NCBI GenBank assembly: GCA_016783565.1 | Contig: JADHWI010000005.1 | Coordinates: 18,668 to 82,667, forward strand | From: Kiritimatiellia bacterium | GTDB taxonomy: Bacteria; Verrucomicrobiota; Kiritimatiellia; UBA8416; JADHWI01 | Direction: 5' to 3' | Length of the DNA stretch: 64,000 nt | Shown: piece after piece, positions 53,682 to 59,948 of the stretch | Position numbering within the stretch: position 1 is the first letter of the stretch | How the letters are laid out: the number at the start of each line of letters is the position of its first letter | The notes under the pieces: model-generated | The model's database searches: none | What the model saw: only the letters and a program-made list of their open reading frames with translations | What the model was told of the DNA's origin: nothing | Translations under genes and position numbers: made by a program

Positions 53682-55273
53682 AGAAACTCTTTGCGAAGTG
53701 GACATTGAATCCGGTGGCACGCAAGCGGTTGCAGCGCTTTCGTGCGCATCGGCGTGCCTTTGTGTCGTTTTGGCTGTTGATAGTCCTGTTTCTGGTCAGT
53801 CTTGGTGCTGAGTTGATTTGTAATGATCGCCCTTTGTATTTGCGATTTGAGGGCAAGTCGTATTTTCCCGCTTTTCGATATTATCCCGATGATGTGTTTA
53901 CCGGTAGTGGCCAGAAGACTCGCGCGGATTATCGTGCGTTGAATGGGCAGCCGCAATTTGATGCTGAATCCGGAAATTTCATGCGGTTTGCGCCGGTGCG
54001 TTATGGCCCGTTGGAGAGCATCTCGCCCGATTCGTTGCGCAACGAGGAATGGATGGCGGTACAGGTAGCCACGTTGCAACATGTTGGGTTTGTTGAGGTC
54101 GATCCGCATTATCGTGTGGTGAGGCAGCGTGCGGCAGGTTTCTTTTTAGATGACGAGCAGGGAGTGGATCTGCTCAAGCTGTGGACCCTTCCTGAATCTT
54201 TTCAGGATGCGGTGCGCTGCCGTTTTGCCAATGAGGCTGCGTCACGGCAGGAAGTGGAGCTTGCGGGGGGACGTGACGGGGATATACGTGCAACATGGGC
54301 GTTGTCTCCATTTTCTCCCCGTTCGCAGCCGCCCTCCACGGTCCGTATTACATTGCGTGAGGTCCTGGATGAGGCCGTGGCGTATGAGTGGCGATTGGAT
54401 GCTGAAGGGAATCTTGTCGGGGGAGAAAGGGAAGCTTGGGGGCTACAGCCGCAAACGGTGCGTGAAGCCATTCTGGGGAGTCTTCCTGATGCTTATGTGC
54501 GCAGTCGGATTGATACAGTGGTTGAGGGGTCGAAAGGGGCGTTGCGGGTGCGATTCAGGAAGAATGAAGTGGCTTGGCCTTATCCGCCCTGTCGAGGGCA
54601 TTGGATGGGAATTGATAGTGCAGGGCGTGATGTTTTTGCGCGCGTATTGTACGGGCTGCGGATTTCGTTACGCTTCGGGTTTATGCTTGTCAGTCTGTCG
54701 ATGGTGATTGGTGTTCTGGTGGGGGCATTACAGGGATATTACGGCGGAAAAGTGGACATTGCCACGCAGCGGGTGATCGAGGTGTGGAGTGCCTTGCCGT
54801 TTCTGTATGTCATGATCCTGATCGGGTCTGTATATGGACGTAGTTTCATGTTGCTGCTGTTCTGTTATGCGATTTTTAATTGGATTGGGATATCATACTA
54901 TATGCGCGCGGAGTTTTTGCGGCTTCGTCATTTGCCGTTTGTGGATGCTGCGCGTTGTATGGGCATTCGCACGCCGAGAATTATTCTGCATCACATTCTC
55001 CCGAATGCCCTGACCCCGATCATTACCTTTTTTCCGTTTTCGTTGGTCGGTGCAATCGGGTCGCTGGCCGCGTTGGATTATCTCGGGTTCGGGTTGCCGC
55101 CGCCGACTCCGAGCTGGGGGGAATTGCTGCACCAGGCTCAGCAGTACCGGTGGGCATGGTGGCTCATTTTGTATCCCTCTCTGGCGCTTTTTGTAGTGAT
55201 GTTGTTGGGCGTGTTTATCGGGGAAGGCGTCCGTGATGCCTATGATCCTAAGCCGAGGAGTCAACTGTCATGA
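53678..55273 (+). CDS. ABC permease, YejE-like, with large periplasmic insert
   Basis: A 531-residue OppC-family permease, about 190 longer than YejE. It starts NPVARKRLQRFRAHRRAFVSFWLL with a first membrane segment near residues 28-48. YejE-type KSYFPAFRYYPDDVF follows. A long soluble region to about residue 300 then leads into the GIDSAGRDVFARVLYGLRIS permease core with FVDAARCMGIRTPRIILHHILPN. The extra region differs in sequence from the insert in the other operon's OppC. Overlaps on both sides are 4 bases (ATGA). Confidence 0.85.
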   Translation: MKKLFAKWTLNPVARKRLQRFRAHRRAFVSFWLLIVLFLVSLGAELICNDRPLYLRFEGKSYFPAFRYYPDDVFTGSGQKTRADYRALNGQPQFDAESGNFMRFAPVRYGPLESISPDSLRNEEWMAVQVATLQHVGFVEVDPHYRVVRQRAAGFFLDDEQGVDLLKLWTLPESFQDAVRCRFANEAASRQEVELAGGRDGDIRATWALSPFSPRSQPPSTVRITLREVLDEAVAYEWRLDAEGNLVGGEREAWGLQPQTVREAILGSLPDAYVRSRIDTVVEGSKGALRVRFRKNEVAWPYPPCRGHWMGIDSAGRDVFARVLYGLRISLRFGFMLVSLSMVIGVLVGALQGYYGGKVDIATQRVIEVWSALPFLYVMILIGSVYGRSFMLLLFCYAIFNWIGISYYMRAEFLRLRHLPFVDAARCMGIRTPRIILHHILPNALTPIITFFPFSLVGAIGSLAALDYLGFGLPPPTPSWGELLHQAQQYRWAWWLILYPSLALFVVMLLGVFIGEGVRDAYDPKPRSQLS

Positions 55274-56265
55274 GTGAAGGTGCTCGGACAGACGAGGTGC
55301 TGTTGTCTATTCGCGACTTGTGTGTGTCGTTTGATACGGATGATGGTCAGGTGGATGCGGTTGAACATGTCTCCCTGGATGTTTATCGGGGTGAGGTGCT
55401 CGGCCTGGTGGGGGAGTCCGGGTGCGGTAAATCGGTGACGGCGTTGAGCGCTATGCGTTTGATTCCCTCGCCGCCCGGGCGCATTTTGTCAGGCCAGGTG
55501 ATGCTGGATGGCCAGAATCTGTTGACCATGCCGTTGAATAATTTGCGGAAAGTGCGCGGAGCGCGAATGGGAATGATTTTTCAGGAACCGATGACGGCGT
55601 TGTCGCCTTTGCATCGTGTGGGTCGTCAGCTTGTGGAGACATTGCAATTGCATCGTGATATCAGCCGGAGTGATGCCTGGACGCTTGGCGAAGAGTGGTT
55701 GTCGAAAGTGGGTATTCCGGATGCGGCCGAGCGGATGTACGCTTATCCCTTCCAGCTTTCGGGTGGCATGCGGCAGAGGGTTATGATCGCGATGGTGTTG
55801 ATGTTGGACCCGGATCTGGTGATTGCTGATGAACCAACTACGGCTTTGGATGTGACCGTACAGGCACAGATATTTGATCTTATGCGTGCGATGAAAAAGA
55901 AGGATACCTCGCTGGTGTTGATCACGCACGATATGGGGGTGGTTTGGGAAATGTGCACGCGTGTGGCCGTGATGTATGCTTCAGAGATCGTTGAGACAGG
56001 CGATGTGCATGACATTTATGATCGTCCTCAGCATCCGTATACGAGCGCTTTGCTGGCGTCGCTGCCGGTTCATGCAAAGCATCAGTCGCGGCTGCAAACC
56101 ATAGCCGGCCAGGTGCCATCACCACTGGATTATCCTGCTGGGTGTCGCTTTTGTGATCGTTGTGAGCATGCGTTTGATCGTTGCCGAGTGGAGCATCCCC
56201 CTGTTTATGTGCATGGAAACCGACTTGTACGATGCTTCCTCAGGGAGAAGGAGTTGCAGTCATGA
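55270..56265 (+). CDS. oppD: Oligopeptide/nickel-type ABC ATPase (OppD-like)
   Basis: A 331-residue ATPase with Walker A GESGCGKSVTALS, signature LSGGMRQRVMIAM, Walker [13 protein letters not shown] and the C-terminal oligopeptide-family cysteine region CRFCDRCEHAFDRC, which can hold an iron-sulfur cluster in some relatives. Works with OppF encoded next. In enterobacterial Yej the two ATPases are fused as YejF; here they are separate, the reverse of the neighbouring minus-strand operon. Confidence 0.92.
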   Translation: MSEGARTDEVLLSIRDLCVSFDTDDGQVDAVEHVSLDVYRGEVLGLVGESGCGKSVTALSAMRLIPSPPGRILSGQVMLDGQNLLTMPLNNLRKVRGARMGMIFQEPMTALSPLHRVGRQLVETLQLHRDISRSDAWTLGEEWLSKVGIPDAAERMYAYPFQLSGGMRQRVMIAMVLMLDPDLVIADEPTTALDVTVQAQIFDLMRAMKKKDTSLVLITHDMGVVWEMCTRVAVMYASEIVETGDVHDIYDRPQHPYTSALLASLPVHAKHQSRLQTIAGQVPSPLDYPAGCRFCDRCEHAFDRCRVEHPPVYVHGNRLVRCFLREKELQS

Positions 56266-57230
56266 CGCCCTTGCTCGAACTGGATGGTCTACGCACCTGG
56301 TTTCCCATACGGCGGGGAATATTCTCACATACTGTCGGGCATGTACAGGCGGTTGACGGGGTATCGCTGAAGCTTGAGAAGGGTAAGACGCTGGGCCTGG
56401 TGGGGGAGTCGGGTTGCGGCAAGACCACGCTGGCAAGAACGGTCCTTCGATTGGACCCGGCACGCGAAGGGCGTATTCTTTTTAAAGGGGATGATGTGCT
56501 TCAACTTTCGGGCGAGGCATTGCGCCGATTGCGTCGTAATTTGCAAATTGTGTTTCAGGATCCTTTTGCATCGCTTAATCCTCGCATGACGGTGATGGAG
56601 CTGGTGACCGAAGGCATGGTGACGCATGGTCTGATTTCTGTCGCGCGCAAGGAGGAAGAGGCTGTGCGATTGTTGCAGGAGGTCGGGTTGGGCCCGCGCG
56701 CGCTTTACCGTTATCCACACGAGTTTTCAGGAGGACAGCGACAGCGTATCAGTGTGGCTCGAGCCATTTCCCTGCGTCCAGAGGTCGTGATTTGTGATGA
56801 GGCGGTGAGTGCACTGGATGTGTCGGTTCAGGCGCAAGTGTTGAACCTGCTGATGGATTTGCGTGAACGGCATGGATTGTCGTATCTGTTTATTTCTCAT
56901 GATTTGAGCGTGGTGCGGCACATTGCCGATGATGTAGCGGTGATGTATCTGGGGCGGATTGTAGAGCACGGTCCCGCTCAGCAGGTGATGGATCAGCCGC
57001 AGCATCCCTATACACAGGCATTGGTTTCGGCGATTCCGAAGCCTAAGTCCGAGGGGAAAAGACGTATTGTGCTGGAAGGGGATGTCCCTTCACCGGCGAA
57101 TCCGCCAGCGGGCTGTCGTTTTCATCCGCGTTGTCCTTATGCAACCGAGCAGTGTGCCCGGAATGATCCCATGTTGCAGGAGATGAAGGAGGGGGGACTC
57201 ATTGCCTGCCTGCGCTATGGGGACTTCTGA
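56262..57230 (+). CDS. oppF: Oligopeptide/nickel-type ABC ATPase (OppF-like)
   Basis: A 322-residue ATPase: Walker [14 protein letters not shown], signature [15 protein letters not shown], Walker B VVICDEAVSALD and a C-terminal CRFHPRCPYATEQC cysteine motif. The ATG at 56262 overlaps the oppD stop; longer frames back to 56181 lie in oppD. Last gene of the four-gene plus-strand transporter operon. nikR follows after 118 bases with its own promoter. Confidence 0.93.
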   Translation: MTPLLELDGLRTWFPIRRGIFSHTVGHVQAVDGVSLKLEKGKTLGLVGESGCGKTTLARTVLRLDPAREGRILFKGDDVLQLSGEALRRLRRNLQIVFQDPFASLNPRMTVMELVTEGMVTHGLISVARKEEEAVRLLQEVGLGPRALYRYPHEFSGGQRQRISVARAISLRPEVVICDEAVSALDVSVQAQVLNLLMDLRERHGLSYLFISHDLSVVRHIADDVAVMYLGRIVEHGPAQQVMDQPQHPYTQALVSAIPKPKSEGKRRIVLEGDVPSPANPPAGCRFHPRCPYATEQCARNDPMLQEMKEGGLIACLRYGDF

Positions 57231-57280
57231 GTGTAGTGTGCCGTTTTTGATTGATTGGATCAATTGCCTGTCCTCATGCC

Positions 57281-57335
57281 TTGACATACTCGGGGCAGAT
57301 GCGTAGCATCGTAATACGATATTGAAAATTCGTAT
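57281..57335 (+). promoter_or_regulatory. nikR promoter overlapping a NikR-like operator
   Basis: TTGACA (57281-57286), 17 bases, TAGCAT (57304-57309). The expected transcription start falls inside the dyad ATACGA (57314-57319) N10 TCGTAT (57330-57335). E. coli NikR binds GTATGA-N16-TCATAC, so half-sites are similar but spacing differs. An AAGGAG ribosome site follows. Autoregulation by nickel-bound NikR is inferred. Confidence 0.6.
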
Positions 57336-57348
57336 GAAGGAGATGTGC

Positions 57349-57762
57349 GTGTCTGAATTGACAAGAGTGAGTGTGTCGCTGGACGGGGCGTTGCTTGAAC
57401 GCTTTGATCGTCAGATAGAGAAGGATGGGTACCCAACCCGGTCCAAAGCGGTGGCGGACCTGATTCGTGAATCGTTGGTGGAGCAGGAATGGGAATGCGG
57501 TGCAGAAGTTGCAGCTGCTATCATTCTGGTGTTTGACCATCATAAGCGTGATTTGAGTCATAAGCTCACGCATATCCAGCACGACTACCACGCATTGATT
57601 ATTTCGTCGCAGCACATTCATCTGGACCATCACAATTGTTTGGAAATTGTTGTTGTACGTGGAAACCCGCAGCGCGTACGCGAGCTGTCAGATCGACTGA
57701 AGGGCACGAAGGGTGTGAAGTATTGTTCGTTGGCCGCAGCGTCAACGGGAGTGGAGTTATAA
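57349..57762 (+). CDS. nikR: Nickel-responsive regulator NikR
   Basis: A 137-residue ribbon-helix-helix repressor with a C-terminal ACT-type metal domain. The N-terminal RHH (LTRVSVSLDGALLERFDRQI ... RSKAVADLIRESL) binds DNA. The high-affinity nickel ligands line up exactly: His78, His89, His91 and Cys97 in HDYHALIISSQHIHLDHHNC, with spacing as in E. coli His76/87/89/Cys95. GTG 57349 is the start because AAGGAG is 7 bases upstream; the frame extends to 57322 but crosses the operator. It likely controls the genes after it and perhaps the transporter before it. Confidence 0.92.
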   Translation: MSELTRVSVSLDGALLERFDRQIEKDGYPTRSKAVADLIRESLVEQEWECGAEVAAAIILVFDHHKRDLSHKLTHIQHDYHALIISSQHIHLDHHNCLEIVVVRGNPQRVRELSDRLKGTKGVKYCSLAAASTGVEL

Positions 57763-57802
57763 GCGGATGTCAGGTGCAAGTGAAACAGGTGAAAATGTGT
57801 GT

Positions 57803-58870
57803 ATGAGTAAACGGTATCGCTGCAGGGTGTTGCGGGTCGGACTCGTGAGTAGTTTTCTCTGGGTCGTAAGCAGTATGGCGCAAGAGGATCACACGCATTT
57901 GTATCACAGTCCCGCGGAGAAGCGAGATGTTGCCGGGATCGCTTTGCTGGAAGGTGTTTCGGTAGGCGGATTGCTGGAAGTTGAGGCGTTTTCGGGTGAA
58001 GACGGGGGCGAGGACGTGAGTGATGTTGTGCTGGCCACATTCGAGTTGGGAGTGGCAGTCGAGTTTGAGGAATGGATTCGTGGTGAGGCCCTCTTGCTCT
58101 GGGAAGAGGATGATACTGAGCCTGTTGATCTTGATCAGGCCATGATCACGGTGGGGGCAACCGAGGCATACCCCTGGTTTGTAACGGTGGGCAAGATGTA
58201 TGTGCCCTTCGGGGAGTTTGCCACGCATTTTGTCAGCGATCCCCTGGTTCTTGAGCTTGGCGAGACACGCGAGTCTGCTGCAATGGTTGGGTATGAGCAT
58301 GCGATTGGCGGTGTTCGATTTGCGGCATTTAACGGCGATGTTTCCGAGGACAGTGATGAGGCGGACGACGTGGTGGTATTGTTGACATTTCATCCCGTGG
58401 ATGCGTTGAGCGTAAGTGCGTGTTGGATCTCGAGTCTTGGCGAGTCGGACGTACTCGAAGCGCAGTTACTCGACATTCGGGATGCGGCTGGGGATGGAGC
58501 CGTGATGGGGGATGATGTGTCGGCATTTGGTGGGTTTGCATCGCTGCATTGGAAGTCAATCTATATTGATGTTGAGTATATTGGTGCCACCGAAGCGTTC
58601 GCAGCCGGAATGCTGAGCGAAGAGGCGCAGGAACCGAAGGCATGGAATGCAGAGTTTGCTGTAGATATAGAGTCTCATGAACTTGAACTGGCGATTAAGG
58701 TCGAAGGCTCTGATGAGTTTATCGGCTTTCCGGACGAGCAGTATGGCGTAGCCCTATCGAGGCGCCTTACGGATGCTGCATCATTGTCTGTTGAGTATCT
58801 CCATGGGGAGTTTGACGATGAGGTGTTTGATCGTGACATGGTGACGGCACAACTCGCGCTTGAGTTTTAG
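57803..58870 (+). CDS. Outer-membrane porin-like protein beside nikR (LbtU-like)
   Basis: A 355-residue acidic protein with a signal peptide (hydrophobic residues about 9-26, ending SSMAQ-ED), a short histidine-containing N-terminus (DHTHLYHSPAEK), beta-strand periodicity throughout and a C-terminal ALEF for outer-membrane insertion. The arrangement, including KMYVPFGEFATHFVSDPL, resembles LbtU-type siderophore porins. Between nikR and a metal permease it may pass nickel or a nickel chelate across the outer membrane (inference). ATG 57803 is preferred to 57767. Confidence 0.65.
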   Translation: MSKRYRCRVLRVGLVSSFLWVVSSMAQEDHTHLYHSPAEKRDVAGIALLEGVSVGGLLEVEAFSGEDGGEDVSDVVLATFELGVAVEFEEWIRGEALLLWEEDDTEPVDLDQAMITVGATEAYPWFVTVGKMYVPFGEFATHFVSDPLVLELGETRESAAMVGYEHAIGGVRFAAFNGDVSEDSDEADDVVVLLTFHPVDALSVSACWISSLGESDVLEAQLLDIRDAAGDGAVMGDDVSAFGGFASLHWKSIYIDVEYIGATEAFAAGMLSEEAQEPKAWNAEFAVDIESHELELAIKVEGSDEFIGFPDEQYGVALSRRLTDAASLSVEYLHGEFDDEVFDRDMVTAQLALEF

Positions 58871-58895
58871 ATGATAAATAGGGAGTAAATGCAGC

Positions 58896-59606
58896 ATGAC
58901 ACCAGAAATTATCGCGTTGGCCGCTACGGCTGCATCGATTGGTTTTTTTCATACACTGTTTGGCCCTGATCATTATCTGCCATTCATCGTGATGAGTCGT
59001 GCGGGGAAGTGGACAGTGCTCAAGACGTCGCTGGTGACATTGCTCTGTGGGGTGGGGCATGTGTTGGGGTCAGTGGTGTTGGGTGTTGTGGGTGTGGCCT
59101 TGGGTATTGCTGTGGGGCGACTGGAGGGGGTTGAAGGGGCGCGTGGCAACGTGGCCGCCTGGTTGCTGATCGGCTTTGGGTTGGCCTACGCCGCCTGGGG
59201 TGTACGTCGTGCGGTACGGAACCGACCACATGTTCATGTTCACACGCATGAAGGCGGCGAGGAGCATCAACACACGCATACACATGGTCATGGTCATGTG
59301 CATGTGCATGGAGTTGAGAAGCGTCAGCTTACGCCATGGATTTTGTTTACTATTTTTGTTTTTGGGCCTTGTGAGCCATTAATTCCCATTTTGATGTATC
59401 CTGCAGCCAAGCAGAGCGTCGGGGGTATGCTGCTTGTTACGGCGGTGTTTGCGGTCGTAACCATAGGGACGATGTTTGCCGTGGTGATGGCAGCAGTATG
59501 GGGCGTGAGCTTTGCTCGTTTTGGGCGCTTGGAACGCTATACACATGTTATTGCCGGTGCCACAATATGCCTTTCCGGGCTCGCGATACAGTTTCTGGGA
59601 CTTTAG
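58896..59606 (+). CDS. NicO/UreH-type nickel/cobalt permease with histidine-rich loop
   Basis: A 236-residue inner-membrane protein with six or seven helices. Metal-pathway motifs: His19-x5-Asp25-His26 in HTLFGPDHYLPF, GVGHVLGS in the next helix, and FGPCEPLIP later. The central cytoplasmic or periplasmic loop (about 112-145) contains about 14 histidines, mostly alternating. NicO/UreH and SfaE-like proteins move nickel or cobalt in or out. Linkage to nikR suggests nickel uptake, but an RcnA-like exporter role cannot be excluded. Confidence 0.75.
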   Translation: MTPEIIALAATAASIGFFHTLFGPDHYLPFIVMSRAGKWTVLKTSLVTLLCGVGHVLGSVVLGVVGVALGIAVGRLEGVEGARGNVAAWLLIGFGLAYAAWGVRRAVRNRPHVHVHTHEGGEEHQHTHTHGHGHVHVHGVEKRQLTPWILFTIFVFGPCEPLIPILMYPAAKQSVGGMLLVTAVFAVVTIGTMFAVVMAAVWGVSFARFGRLERYTHVIAGATICLSGLAIQFLGL

Positions 59607-59948
59607 AATAAGGGAAGAAGTCTCGCGTGACGTCAGTTTTGAGTCGTTGCGTAGGTCGTCTTTTCTGTGTACGTTTTTATTCCTTTTTGAGTATAGTATT
59701 TTTAAAAAAAATAGGCTATTTTTTATTGCAACGACGCGTCGTTGTTGGTATTGTTTGGTTTGATCTCGTATAAAAGCGAAGTATTTTTTGATTGAGCTGA
59801 TGCGTGGATGTGTTGATCCGTTTGCCCGTAATGTGGTTGCTTGGGTGACGGGGAGCAAATAGCAAAACCGGCGAATGCCTCAGCCCTTTTTGTATCTGGA
59901 TTCTGTTGCAGGTTATCCTGTGGCTGAAGTCTGCTTGCGGAGGGCTTT
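59607..59948 (+). promoter_or_regulatory. Intergenic region with 16-bp palindrome and promoter candidates
   Basis: A 342-base AT-rich region without a gene. It has a near-symmetric A-tract/T-tract (59702-59725, centred on ATAGGCTAT) and a perfect palindrome CAACGACGCGTCGTTG at 59729-59744. Candidate promoters are TTGCAA-N17-TATTGT (59726-59754), whose spacer contains the palindrome, and TTGGTA-N18-TATAAA (59746-59774). The palindrome sits where a repressor of the following surface-protein gene would bind. A-rich/T-rich symmetry could also terminate the permease mRNA. Confidence 0.5.

Noticed and set aside
59225..59330. Tandem-repeat-like CAC/CAT run as a DNA repeat
   Set aside because: It encodes the histidine-rich loop of the permease and is explained by protein sequence.
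59700..59726. A-tract/T-tract symmetry as an intrinsic terminator of the NicO-type permease gene
   Set aside because: The symmetric centre leaves no proper loop and the arms are nearly all A-T; kept only as a note within the intergenic region.
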